Origin: Syngnathus acus
Taxonomy: Eukaryota; Chordata; Actinopteri; Syngnathiformes; Syngnathidae
NCBI RefSeq assembly: GCF_901709675.1
Contig: NC_051087.1
Location: forward strand, 5,845,001-5,909,000
DNA: 64,000 nt
Reading direction: 5' to 3'
Shown: positions 12,701 through 27,231 of the stretch, one piece after another
How the letters are laid out: each line of letters begins with the position of its first letter
How positions within the stretch are numbered: the stretch's first letter is position 1
Made by a program: the position numbers and the translations under genes
The notes under the pieces: model-generated
What the model saw: only the letters and a program-made list of their open reading frames with translations
Database searches by the model: none
What the model was told of the DNA's origin: nothing

Positions 12701-15700
12701 CTATTTACTTAATGTCCTATAACACATTTTCCCAAATCCAAACTAACCGTATTGTGTTGGACTGTAGAAATTCTACTGCATGTAATTGTTTATCATGACA
12801 TTGCCCCAAGTGCAAAGCGAGAGCGTATTCTATGAATAATTCTCAAAGTTTTTCATTATACCTTTTCTCCTAACGCCCTCGCACATTTTCCCCTCTCCTG
12901 CATGCCCCTATCTTTGCTCTCAACTTTCTCTGCAACTTTTTCTCCTTGCTCCAACTCCCACTACGTCGTCCCCAACTCCATCCATCATTGCCTAACCCCC
13001 CCTCCGGTGTTGTTCTGTTTGCATCCAGCTCCGGTCGGGCGAGACGGCAGCCATCGTGGCCAGGGAGCTGGCAGAGCAGACCAAAGGGCTCCTGCGTCCT
13101 GGCGACGTGCCTTCCACGGTGCGGGCCATGGCCCAGCTGGTGGAACTGCTTGACGTGCAGCTCAGGAACCTCACCCCTGGGGGCAAGGACAGCGCTGCCC
13201 GCAGCCTCACCAAGGTACTGCGTTGTACAGGTTGCCTTAGGGTGTCAAACTAATTTTTGTCGCGGGCCGCAACATAGTCACAGTTTCCTTCGGAGGGCCA
13301 TCATGACCGTCAACAAACTGATGAATAACTAAGTTTGAAACCGGAGACTAGTAAAAACTGTTCAAATATTTATAAAAGATCAATGGTAAGATCAATGGTA
13401 ACAAAAATAAAAGTAAAGACAATTTGTAACTTTAGTATTGACAGATGAAGTTGATTTGTCTTCGGGGGCCACATAAAATGATGTGGCAGGCCGTAACTGG
13501 CCCCCGGGCCTTGACTTTGACACCTATGCCTTACAGTCACACCCCATTATAATGCTAGTAAGATAAAAACTGCAGTGAATCTAGAAATACGTAATTTCCA
13601 TGAACTTAACAAATTAATGCCCTGACAGAATGGTTTTATTTTAATACTGGTGGCTGTAGTTTGCAGCATTTTTCTTATTCCACAGATACTTTAACACGGG
13701 TAACAAAAGAGGAGTGCCAGGGAAACGTTTTAGTCCTTAAAGTTTTGGAACTTATTTTTTAGCACCTGCACAAAAAAGCATAGCATACACACACACACAA
13801 AAAAAGATTTTGCATTAACTGTAGACTTCCATAAATCAAAAGTGTATCCTCAGTATGCAGAAGATCTGATTTATCAGCAGTGAACAAGGAAGAATTTAGC
13901 TCTGTAGTTTGTACATGTAGGCATTCATTAAAGAGAGCCAAGTCAGTGGGGACACACTGACTGGCTGCCTTGGCTGCCTAATTGACTGGCTGACTCATTT
14001 AATGGGAGACTGTTCCTTGATTGTCTTTGCTGAGGTCAACAGTGATAGGCCGACTTTGGGAGTGAGACTGACAGCTGCTGCCAACTCTTATACACTCACT
14101 ATTTATTTTAACTTTACTTTCTGAGTCACTGGGCCTGCACCGAGTTACCCTTTCCCAATCTGCCTTGCTGTCTCGCTGCAACCTGTGCCCTTTCTCCTCG
14201 GTTATTTGAAATGAACTTGTCAAAGCTTGTATACAAGTGGAATCCATTAATACGTGCTTCACCGTTGACCAAATGGCTGGTTAGAGTTGGATTTCTGGAT
14301 AAGTATTGCTCACTCTGAGAGGAAAAGCGCTACTCCTGATCTCATTAATGACCCAAATCCATAATTAAATCAGTGCGTTTTAAAATGATGGCCATTCATA
14401 TTTGAGTGGATGACAGTAAAATACACTTAATCGTAGATGTAGAAAATAAATGACTGAATTTGTGTAGCATAGAAAAATTATTTTAGCTCACCGCAGGTTC
14501 TTACAAGACAAACATAAATATCTCGTTAGCAATGGCTTTAAATACAACGACTGATGTTTCTTGAGCAAAATCCGTCGAGCAACTGCAATTTATGATGTAT
14601 CTTTATGAACTGCATTGTTGTGAAAACTTCTTAAACTAAAATATAATTATAAGTTTTAATTGGACAATATATATTTTACAAGCTTTGTTTCTAAGAATGA
14701 GATCACAAACTGTGTCAGTAAGGAAACAAAGAATAATAGAAATGACGGTGTTTTGGGAGATACATTGAAAACACAGGTGAGTGAGAAAAATTCTATTTCC
14801 AGTCCCCGACGTCTATTTGAGTCATGTTAATGATAAAGCTCTGCGTGTGTGTGCATCTTTGCTCACCTCAGGGCACGTTGGTGTGTGAGATGGAGAGGTG
14901 TTACATTGCTAACAGTTGAATTGTTTGAATTTACAGCTTCAGAAGAGAGAGAGGTCCTGCAGGTTTTTCACACAGGTATTTCTGTTTCCTGGTATCCGTT
15001 GATTGCTTTGCCACACCCCGCTTTGTGTGTGTTTTTTTTTTTTTTACTTTCACGCTCAGCATGTAATTGATCAAGCAAGCCTTTGTGTGATATCACACAT
15101 TTGTGATGCGCAATGTGGGTTTGCAGTTGTACTCTGCGGCAGATGTTTTAGGATTTGAATCGAAATCCTTTGAGGGTAATTGAACTCCCCCTCGACTATA
15201 AATGATCGGCATCAATCACCCGAATCCACAGGTGTTTGATGACAGTATTTAATCTCCTCAAAGGGTTTGCTTCTTTTGTTTTCATTTCCATGTTTTTCTA
15301 TCATTTGCAATCAGCGGTAAAGATAAGAGACCATGATCAATATCAATAGTTGCTCATCTATTTTGCAGGACCGTGCGCTGGGTTGTAAACGGCCTGCCTG
15401 GAAGCAAAATGACTTCCTATCCATCTCCATTCATTGAAATGTCTTTGCCACCACTGCTGCATCAGAGAAAGTGAAGTGGAATGATGGATAGTTTGTTGCA
15501 CAATGGTTCTTGATCATGGTCTCGCTCCTTTAAAATCATACTAACGTGCGTCTGGTTGGCTGAGTGTTCATGGCTTCCGTGTCTTTGGCGCTCTGCGGAT
15601 TGTGGTTAATGTCGCAACCTTGATTGCACAATGGAACAACACTTAAGCATTATTTGTGTTAATAAACATTTGCTATTTTCTAGAGAGGCTTTCAGACATG

Positions 15701-17015
15701 TGCAGACCTTAATGGGGGGAAAAATATATTGTACACTTTCTGTTCAAATACAAAGATAGAAAGGTCCATTTTTTAATTTGTGATGATATAAATGTGTATG
15801 GGTGGCTAGATTCAATGGCGTACTTGTCAGTTTATAAAATATCATTTTTTTACATACTGGTTATACAATGGCATGTTCAGTCTGCCAGCTGCTATGGATG
15901 GATGGATGGATGGATGGATGGATGGATGGATGGATGGATGGATGGATGGATGGATGGATGGATGGATGGATGGATGGATGGATGGATGGATGGATGGATG
16001 GATGGATGGATGGATGGATGGATGGATTATGATCCTGATACCCCTAATTATGTGTGGCCGAGGCGTTCGGCAAGGCTGGTTTTCCCTAACTGAAGCACCT
16101 GTTGTGAGTTTCGACAAGACGTGTTTGAACAAAGCAGTATTATTGCAAAGCGGTGCACGGAGCACCCCAGCGGGAAGCGGGGCGAAACGCGTGCTGCCAA
16201 GCTACGCTGGCACTGTGCCACTGAAAAGGCCAATCGATAACCACCAAGAATGGACAGTGCAAATTGGTGAAGTACCATCTGTGTAATCCTCTTAACAAAC
16301 AATGAAACCAGAATTGCACTGGAGAATTTGGACTCCCTTGGAAGAGGTAATAACACAAAGCCAAGGCACCACAGCACCTACGTAGCTCATCTGTGTGCAG
16401 GAGACAGCCTGCAGCATCTCATTTTTTGCTCTCACACACGCATTCATACACACCCTTGATGGGCTAGCTCTTTTTCTCCTGATGCAGGCTGTTTTTTTTT
16501 TTTCCCAACCTCCCCTCCTTTGCAAAAACTATCCACGTCAGCAGCAGTCAGCAATGTCACATCATACAACATGGCTTGGAATTGTATGCATACTGACACG
16601 CACACCACACACACGTCGCCAAAGTATAAATATAAACTCCCTGATAATTTTAGACATCACAGCGATGTGCCATTTTCTATTTGATGCATTGCCTTCGATC
16701 TTACGCATCGGTTGTGCACTTTCAGACAGCTTCAGCCAGGTTCGAAACATTACATCACACGCACTTTCTGCTTTGAGGGAGTGGTGGGGTGGGGGGGGCT
16801 GTTGGTAGTGATCGATTATATAATTAGCCTCTGTAATGCAAAACAAAATTATAGCAGCAGTCCCCTACTCTGCCAGATAGAAATGTGCGTGATTAGGGAT
16901 GTGGTGTGTTGCTGCCCTCTCCTCGTTAATTATCTGCAGCACTAATTGTCAAGTGAGGAGAGCGTGCAGGAGGTTTGGGTTCTTAATAGAGATGAAAAAT
17001 AATTGAATTCTCTCC

Positions 17016-17057
<42 letters not shown>

Positions 17058-20000
17058 GTTCTCTCACACACACACACACACGCACACAGACACACACATG
17101 TACACGCGCGCATTCCGTTTGGGGGACTGGGGACTCGTTTCATGTATACTTAATTGGCAATTTATTCATGATGAAGTTGGTTATTTGAAGAGGCTTTGAT
17201 GCTGCGGGCTGGTTGATGGAAGGAGGTAGCGTGTGCAAGGTGCACTGAGAGCTGGAGAGAGGGAATGAGTGATGGAGAGCAGTCATGGTAGAAATTAAAC
17301 AGAAAGACAACCAGCATTTCACTACTTTTCTTTGAAAGCCCGTTGAGAGAATTCGCCATCAATGGATCGATTGTTGATTATTTTTTTTGAGGGAACACAA
17401 CTTGATGCGAGTGTGTGATACATAAAGCAAATGATGTCATGGATTTAAATGATTTGAGGCTCACCTCTACTGGTTGCAGCCTAAATGCGATTCATTAACA
17501 ATCACTTCCACAAGACTGTCAGAATTCTCAAGGATCAATTAATGCCCTAATCAGTTAGCATGTCGTTCACCGCTGGTGGAAATGAATGCGATCAAAAAGA
17601 AAACAACACAACGTGCAGTGAGAAGATAGCAATGCTCAATGCCAATGCCTAAGGTGCCCTCTATTTATGGATGGTGGGTCATGCTGTGAATGTAAAGCCC
17701 GATTTAGCTCTAAACTCGTTCTGTCAGGAAGGACAGAAGAGAAGTCCAACAACAAATGACAGAAAAGACGGCTCCTACCATGAAAACATTCACCAAAACA
17801 TGCACTTTCTTCAAGCGCAGTCAAGCGAGAAAGATACGATTTTTTTTTTCAACTTTTACATCCGAATGCTGTCAGTTTAAAAGTGGGCCTTGCCGTGCGC
17901 GAGCGTACACACTGACCCGTCAACGCACTGGCGCTCATGCGTGTGCGCGTTTAGCGAGAAGTAGAACAGGCCGACTCTCGTCTGTCTTGCCGCTCTTGTT
18001 TACGCTGGATTACCCCAACGCTTCAAAGGATTTCATTTCTGCCCCATTTACTGGTGTGTCTGTGTGTGTGTGCGTGCGTGTGTGTGTGTGTGTGCATGTA
18101 CGTGTGTGTGTTATCTATTTCTGCAGAGTGAGTAGCCCCGAGAAAAAAAGCCATAATTTTAACCCTCGAGTCGTTAGTCTTGTGTAGATGTCACCAAAGG
18201 CAACTGTGCTTTAAGACATACACACACACACACATGGACACACACACACACACACACACACATGACTTTTATGATGTGTCGATGTCTGGACCTCAAGAAA
18301 ATCTCGTACCTTTTTTTCCCCTCAGATACCAGTCCCTCTCCGCTGCAGATGTAATCTCGGCACCCGAGAATTACATTTCAATGAAAAAGAATTATACGGC
18401 ATAGAAAATGCAAGATAATCAAAAGTTCAATAAAAAGCTATGAGAAGTTTAATGAGAGTTAGATGGGAGGGTGGGTGGCAGTTGGTGGTTATCTGAAACA
18501 CATCAAAGTACAGCATGAGGGAATGGAAAACAGAGCCTGCACTGAGAATAGTCCCAGCAAGTGGAGCAGAATGATGCACTGCAATGCTTCCCGCACACAC
18601 ACTCACGCACACATCTCATACATTTGTAAACTTGCATATTAAACAAAAAAAAAAGGCACCCACACAGTGTTGTTCAGATCTTGTTATTTTTCTTTTCTAT
18701 CTGATGTAATTCTCCAATGTAAAAAAAAAAAAAGCAGAAAAATACTGTAAGTTATTATTAAATGTATTCTGTGTATCATCTCTCAACAACTAGAAAATTC
18801 AATTGTGCACAATCCCATTGTGTCCGAATCACCCAAGTGGATGAAAGGACTATTATTCTGACATTATCATATGACTTTACAGATATTACGATACACACAA
18901 TGCAAATGTGTTCTTTGTAAAATTGTATGTAGAAAAGAAAATTCTCTCTGGTGGATGAAAAATCTTTGTAATAATTAGTGTCAATCCAAGAGTGTATTGA
19001 GAATTTTGTGAGAAATTATGCTGACTTCAAGTAAGCTCACAATAATTTGGATAAATAAATAAATGCGCTAGATTTTAGAGCTGCAACTAATTAATTGTCA
19101 AAAGATGGCAGCTTCTTTTTAAACATGGAATCCTTTCTCTTAATAGACTAATATTAATAATAGTCAAGTAGCAGTAATATAATAACTATATTTGGACTAT
19201 TGTCACACAGTCCAAGAAGCAATCGTTAAAAAAAGATTAAACGTTGATTTAATAGTTAAAAAAGAAGTAACGCTGTTCATGTACTTCATCTGTCTCGTGT
19301 TGTATTTGTTTTTGTCCTTGTGTTGTCATTTGTCACACATATATGTGATGTATTGAAAGAAATTATTTGGGATGTGGAAAGGTTGAATCGAAGGCTTTGA
19401 AATGAGATATGAGTCAGCATGGTCTGCTGCAAATTGACTTCTGACCTTGGGAATTCATTTTGAAGGTCAGTCAGTAACCCGCAGTAGAGGAACAATTATA
19501 GACTCATGGTATGTATATCTACCATGTTGAGGGACTATCAAATTTAACAATTTATTTATTTATTTATGGCAAGCACTAATTTGACAAAATAAATTGTCAT
19601 TATTTTTTTAAATGATTCATTTTGTGTAAATCTGCCTACCAGGGGCTTTATTGACAATTGATGTTGACTAAACAGGAAAAAAACCATATTGTTTTTGCAC
19701 GTGTACATATTTGTGCGCTTCGTATTATGTCCAACTTTTACTTGTTTGGCGAATCACTGGCTTAATTAGTTTGGTTTCAAAGCAGTCATGCTGCAACTCA
19801 TGCAGCATGCATCACAGCTAATTAGCCGCTAGCCGGAGCGGGGCATTGCTCTATAACTTTAGCAAGGCGGATTCATTTCATTTGTGATTATAGAGGATGA
19901 TTTGCCGTTATAAATAAACAGAAAATAGTATGGATCGAATTCTTGTGTTCGTTCTTGAGGCACATCAACGTGCAGGGGTTGTCATCGCTTTTATCTCCAC

Positions 20001-23000
20001 CGAGCATAATTTTTTCTTTTAACAAAATTCAAGTACCTGCATAATGTTGGTGCAAATAAAAGAAAATATATGAATCCAAATTCAAAGTCTCGTCTCAACT
20101 AAGCACCGTTTCTTTTTGTGTCCATTGCCGTCCTCTTCGAATCGCCAATAAACTGACATATTTCACTCAACCACAACATTCCTCACCTGAGACCCCTTAT
20201 GCCACCTGCTTTCCTCCGACTTCCTCCTCGAGAGGCCTCAAAAGAGCGAGTGAGGCATGGCAGGACGTTTGCAAAGAGGTTGCTTTACAAGTCGAGAGTG
20301 AGAAATGGAGAAAAAATTGAGAGGCAGATGGGAGGGTGCGATGTATGTCTATGATAGCACCTGTATTGGCTCTTCTACTTCTCCCAGAGGACGCCTGTCA
20401 CCGTGGAAGCACTGGACTGTTTTATCGCTCTCCCATGACTCCCTTTTGTGTCTCTTCCCCCTCCACCGCTTCCCCACCATGCTCCGTTTTTTTTCAGTTT
20501 CTCTATCTCTCCCAGGGTCTTTTAAAAATGTGTGTGAAAATGAGGTGAAGTATGAAGGAATGTGGGCAGGAAACAAAATACGTATTAGTTCAGAAAGAAT
20601 ATTTCTTGCACTCTCTTCCGTTTACTCGGCTCGTACATATGAACTCCGAGCAGCTACGCGTGGCTGAATGTGACCCAGTAGACAATCGCATATATCATTT
20701 CTTCTCTAAACAGTCCAGTATTGCACCAACTCAAAAATAGCAGTGTTTGTTTGGAAGCGTGCAAAGATTCTCCTGCATGAAGCCACGATAGGATGAGGTT
20801 TGTTTTCAAAATGAAAAACGGGAAGGATTTTGAATGGTGCTTCCATTCTAGTTGAGTTTCCTAAATAGATCAACGTTTTCAGTCTTGGTACGAACTTAAA
20901 CCGAGTCTGGTTTGGTTCCATTGTGCAGAAAAAACATTTGATCTGATCAAATGGAAGAAATCAGGTGGTAGCCTAAAGGGCAAAATAGCGATGGCAGTCA
21001 GGTGAAGAAGACAAACCAATTCTAGAGATATAAAAATGTAGTCAGCTTTATTGTTGTTGTTATTGTCTGCTGGAGTGTCCATTCTCTTGAATCATAAGAG
21101 AAAATCTTTGTTGTGATATGTTTTGGTCATTTTTTTGATACCTGAGGGGGGAAACAGGTTTATAAACCTCGCAAATGATCAGCTGACCTGTTTTCAAATG
21201 TGCTTTTTAATGTTCTATTTCGTTTGCAACGTCTGCATGGGAATGCCGCATTTGCATCGCTTACATTTTTCTCGACATAATTTATCAACATGATAAATGA
21301 GAGGCCGCTACTTTCCCATTGTCTTGTGTTATTGACTGCTCTTGTCACGGAACACGAATGTTACATGGGCTCTTAATGGATTGGCATTAACTGGTCACGT
21401 CGGAATCATTTATTAAGTGTTTCCTTCAATGCTTGTGCCGCCCCTCAGGCCATGGTGGAGACGGTGAATAATTTGCTCCAACCGCGAGCCCAGACAGCGT
21501 GGAGAGAGCTGTCCACCGGCGAGCAGCTACACTCGGCCACGCTGCTCCTCGACACGGTGGAGACCGGCGCTTTTATGTTGGCTGACAACCTCCTCAAGAC
21601 AGACACTGTGCAGGAGACCACTGACAACATCCGTAAGTGAATTTTGTTTCCCTCCATTTACAAAAGCTCCCAAATGCAGACTGCCAAAATTTTCATTTAA
21701 CAATGGACAAAAGCTTTCAGTATTATATTTATGCTGCAGCATGCAATGGATTAATTGGATTTCAATTTTTTTTGTCCTCCAAGATGATTTAGATAAAAAA
21801 TGTTGATTGTTAACTCCAAATGCTTTTTAGTAATCCATTCATCAACTATCCACCAGTAGATCTGTTTCAGTGTTGTTGTGGAGAGCTACAACATCAATCC
21901 ATTCACCCTCCTCACTGCCACCATTTATTCACCACTTAATTGCCAATCCACCGATGCATCAATCTCCAGTACACCAACACAACAACAAATCACAAATAAA
22001 CTCGCGCCAACCGTCCATCCATTCACTTTATTGATTACTTCTAATACAGTGGGCAACTCTTATATTAATAACTGCTTCATTTTTAACTGGGATTTTACAA
22101 ACCAAAGCAGTAAAAAAATGTATTATGGGATAGTTGCACTGACCAGCTGTACCTGTTAGCATGATAAAAGAAATGGAATAGCTCAAGGATAAACTCGAAT
22201 TACATTTCTCTCCAAAATGTGATTTAGCGGAAGTAGCCCATTTTGCATCATGTGACAAGTAGTATTTGTATTCCACTGTATCATTGAGCTGCCCTGTATT
22301 TAATAAGAAAGACAACTCTGGCAAATGTGAGGTGTTTAATACTGTTAGTTTTAGCCGTTGGAATGAGTCAACATTATTACAGCGCAAATTGAATAGATTG
22401 AAAGTTGCTTAACAATATTTGTCGCTATGATATCTACGCCCTGAGCGGCAGAATCAAACAAAATATTTAATCACTATCTTTAATTGCTTTTCACAGTAAT
22501 TATCACTTTTGCCTAAAATAATTCAGTGGCGGCATGTGCAAAGGGGGTAACGGCTTGAATTTGCAAGATGTGTTACACTGAGCAGGCGTGTAACTGTCAA
22601 AGACACGGCAGGATGAAGAGCTTCAATGAGAAGCTTTGACTCCACTGAGACCTCTGCTGAGTGAACACAACACAGAGAAAAAATATGACCTTGAGGCTTC
22701 CAAAGCCGGGAATAAATTTGTCAAAGACACCTGTTTTTTTTTTTTCTTACGCGACACACACACACACACACATGCACACATCTTTCTAGGCGAAGAAAAA
22801 CAAAGCTAGTGATTATAGTGTGCTGCATACCACCATCTCTCTTGTGCCTTTCGCTCCTCCATCATTTCTCCTCATTGCGTCTCACTGATCTCATCATTCT
22901 GATCAGTCGGCTGCAGAGGAAAAACTCTGAAATATGGCTGAGTGAAAAGCCTCAAAGCGTTCAGGCTCAGAACCTGCCTTTAATTGTAGTCCTCGTAAAG

Positions 23001-26000
23001 AGACAGAACTATGTAGGGTTTGGTTTCGGCTGTACCGCTTCCTGCAGAATATGTCTTGTCAGCATTTTTTATAGTTGACAGCCACTACTTGGATTATTGT
23101 TCTAATTTTAATCGTATTTATTTTAAGGGGTACAGAAGTTGCTTGTGGTAGCTGAGGCCTCTTATGGGAATATGTTGGTTGTCAGTGCTGGGCCCAATTC
23201 TCAAGCGATTGTTTCAGAACATCCACGGCATTGTTGTGTTGTTTAGTGAAAACCACATTTTGAATCATATTTTGCAAAATTAATTCCCAAGTATCAGATT
23301 GGTGAATACATCATATTCAGTTCACTACTAGAGCAGAGCATTTTTCACCATCCAATAGGAAAACAGTATTTAAGGACCTAAATAGCGGAATTAGCTAAGA
23401 ATACGTTGAACCTGCTTATTTTTTCCATGTGAAGATAATTCGATAATAAAAATTTCTTAATGTTCAATAATATCACTAGCATTATCTCTTTGGACAATTT
23501 TGGAAATATTTTCAACAATGGCTCGAAATAATTATACTATTATTAAAATAGTAATCAATTAATTTTGACACTTCTACATAATTCTCTTCTCCCGTACTGT
23601 GTTTTATTTTTTTAGGCATTACTAATCAAAATGTGTAAATATATACGCACACAGTGATTGGTGACCAGACTTCAGCCCGAAGATTATTTTATGGGCCCAA
23701 TTTTCTAACTTTCTTTCTCAACCTTTCAAAAATAATTATCGTATATTTATAGAAGTACCTTTACTAGTTTGAATGAATATCCAATACAGGAAGTCGAGGC
23801 AGCCCATCGCATTACAGTTTTCATTTAGTATTTCTAACCGTCTAACTTTAAGTGACTTGCCTTTCCTTTCCTAATCAGCGATGGCTTCACAGGAACAAGA
23901 CACGATGATTTGTAGCTTGTATGTTCGCCTTCATTTCATCTGCCCCCACAACGTGGAGTGTCATTCTTGTTTCTCCCTCCTTCAGCCTTCTCCTCCTCCT
24001 CCTCTCTACCCTGATGCGGTTTGATCTTACGTTTCTCGCACAACACATCAACCGAGCCCCCCCCCTCCGGTGCAAAGACGCACTCCGCTTGAATGTTATG
24101 CCATCAGAGGTGAAAAGGAGGAGCAGGAAGGGAAATGAAGCCAAAGATGACGAGCGATGAGGAGTCTACGAGAGTGTGCTCGAGGCTGCTGGTGCAATGT
24201 CACATGATGCTCACATAGTTTTTCTTTCACCTCACTAGGCAGTGAAATCACAGCTCTTCACCTAATGTGGCTCTAGCGTGACACTTTACCTACTTAAGTT
24301 GAAATAGGTTTCATTGCCATTTTCTTTTCCTTCCACACTGCTAAGCATCTGCCAAAATGTAGGCTCGCTCATCTCCAAAGAACTCAAAAGAGGAAATAAT
24401 CTTGTTGTGTGCTCATTTCACTTTTTTGTGCCATTAATCTTCCCTCCCAGCTAATCCAGTGGGCAGATCCGCTGCGATTATCTCTTCTTTTTATTCATAA
24501 CTGGCCTGATCTCACTCCTCATCATGCTCCTCTACTTCCTCTCCCTTCTATTCCGACTTTCTCCCCCTCTGAGTCTTTCATGGACACTTACAACAGGAAT
24601 CTGAATGACGCATCCCGAAGAAGCCCGAGAAGCATGCGACGTTATTAAATGTGTGACTATACGCTTCGGTAATTGGAAGACGAATTAATTATTAGCGGTC
24701 GCAAAAGAGTCATTTGAAGGAAAAACACAGCGGCATCACCACTGTGATAACAATGAAGAACAAGTATGTTTCGTATGAAGCCGATTGTCATGACACGGAG
24801 GCTTTAATGAGCAGCTTGTTTTGATATCCTGCTGAGATGCGTATGGATGTACGCGTGTGTTTGCGGCTGGGGCTTGATGTCAGACCCGCAGAAAGACAAC
24901 GAAAGATGTTGGACTCCCTGCTACAGTTGTCCTGAATTTGTTGATATGCTTCCTGAGGTGATGTTAGATAGATATTGGATGGTGGGCAAATATAGTATCT
25001 TACAAAGCAGCTAAATAATAGGATGCCTTGTGGATCTATTGGTTTCAATTACTTTCTCTCTACAGAAGACATAATTAGGTTTGTATCAAAAATTATTTCA
25101 TTTTTACACATAGATAAATACATTTAGGGATGTCAAACTCGTTTTTGTCGCGGGCTGCATTGTAGTCATAGATTCCTTCAGAAGGCCAATTTGACTGTCA
25201 ACGTCATATATTATATACAGAATAGGAAACAAAACAAACTGATGAATAAACTAGTTTTGAAATCACACTAGTAAAAACGAAAAACAATATTTTAAAAAGA
25301 TGAATGGTAATAAAAAAAATGCTAATTTCTCTATTTGATAAAAGTGAAAACAATTTGTAATTTTAGTATTGACATGAAGTTGATGCCTTCATGGGCAACA
25401 TAAAATGATGTGGCGGGCCGTATCTGGCCCCCGAGCCTTAGGTTTGACACCTATCATGATCTTTGACACTATTTTGGAAAATTAAAACATATCTTTATAC
25501 TCCAAACTATTGCAGATCAATTTGGTCTGCATGACAACAAGGGAACCTTGCATTTATCTCTACACGTATTTCACTGATCTCACCCATTTCCTACCCGCCC
25601 TTCATCCCAATCCTCTGACAAAAGCCACTTCTTTTCAGCTCCGTTCAGAAGCTCACTTTGACCCCCGCCTCTCACCCCAACCCTCCCACGAGGCTTCCTC
25701 TTTTCATCGAATATGTCCTTGTGTGGTTTATTTGATGCGCGAGCGAAAACAGTGTCTAAATCATCAAATTGCTCCGAAACCCAAGATAGTAATACACCAA
25801 AGGTTTAATTAGTTGTTAATTAGAATCTTTATCTATTGCATTACACAGCCCCAATCAAGGATGTGCTAACAAACTCTGACGGCTAAATTAGATTCCCACA
25901 ATGTAAGGATTATCTACACGAAGACACAGTTGCCCATTCAGTCTGTAAAATTTGATTTACTTCACTTTAATGAGTGTCAGATATTTCTAGTTGCATAGTA

Positions 26001-27195
26001 CGGGTGAGAATTGCTTGAGGAATAACGTTTGTGAAGTACTTAGTGAGAAAACACGGTTATATTAAACCTGAAATAACATGTTGCGCAATGACTTGACTTG
26101 AGGTTGTGTTGCATGTGTGTGTGTTCCAGAGCTGGAAGTAGCTAGGCTTAGCACGGATGGGAGCCTCACCGACTTGACATTCCCTCAATCGGAGCTACAC
26201 GGAAACTCCATCCAGCTGTCAGCAAGCACTCTCAAACAGCATGGTAGAAACGGTAAGAAAGAAATTTCTTTCAGTCTCTGCTCGGAGTCATGGAACGCAT
26301 CTTCGTGTTGTTTTTCCAACAGGTGAGATTAGGATGGCCTTCGTCCTCTACAGGAACTTGGGCTCCTATCTCTCCACAGAGAACGCCAGCGTCCGACTGA
26401 GCAGCGAGGCCGTCTACCCCAACTATTCGGTCATTGTCAACTCCCCCGTCATCATGGCATCCATCAACAAGGAGAGCAACAAGGTTTACCTGTCGGAACC
26501 TGTCATCTTCACGGTCAAACATCTACAGGTGAGTACGGCTCACCGCACACCCAGCGACACGCCTGAATACCGCTGAAGTGTCATGCAGGGCAGGGCTATG
26601 CAACTAGTCTTCATGAGTGGCAGTGCGTGTGCACACTTGCAAAATCAGATTTATTGATTTTTTTTCTACGTCTTGAAAAGATGTTTTTTGTGGTTGAACA
26701 GGTCACATTAAGTCTAGTTTTTTTTTGGTGTGTAGACTTTTTTTATATTCTCCTAACATCATTTAAAAAAGTCATTTATACAACTTCGACAATTCACTTC
26801 CTACCACTAAGTGCTTAAAGGTTCCTTGCTTTAGAATTACATGACCTAATACCTTTGTCCATAAAGAAGTACCTGTACAAGGATGGAATTATTTTATAGC
26901 AAATCCCAACACAATACTCAACAAGTAAATTGTAATAACGAGGGGCCGGGGCCTAATTTGTGATTAAAAACTCTCTGAAACGCATTAGTACCTTAAATCG
27001 TCATTCCCTTTATGATGTGTCACTTTTATATACCCTAATAGGCCTTAAAAAATCATTGTAGTCCCTGAGAACCAATTGGGCTAAATACTAAATAATGGGA
27101 TCCACATATATCGGCTGGTCTAGAACTTTTTAAACAATTTGTTACCAGTTTTATTATGTCTGACCTTATTATTTAAACATACCTAATATTATGTG

Positions 27196-27231
<36 letters not shown>

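Larger units (their letters stand above)
14976..21448 (+). other. adgrl3: Intron (6.5 kb) with several microsatellites
   Basis: Holds the (ATGG)n tract 15894-16026, a compound CT/CA tract 17018-17098, a TG-rich block about 18050-18112 and a CA block about 18222-18264. The remainder is AT-rich with no recognisable exon, RNA gene or element. Confidence 0.85.

Noticed and set aside
15794-16286. Long open frames on both strands over the ATGG array
   Set aside because: Produced by a 4-bp repeat with no stops in any frame; peptides are Trp-Met-Asp-Gly or Ile-His-Pro-Ser runs with no splice context.
19740-19850. TAATTA-rich segment resembling a homeodomain enhancer
   Set aside because: TAATTA is frequent in AT-rich DNA; without cross-species alignment nothing supports a regulatory call.
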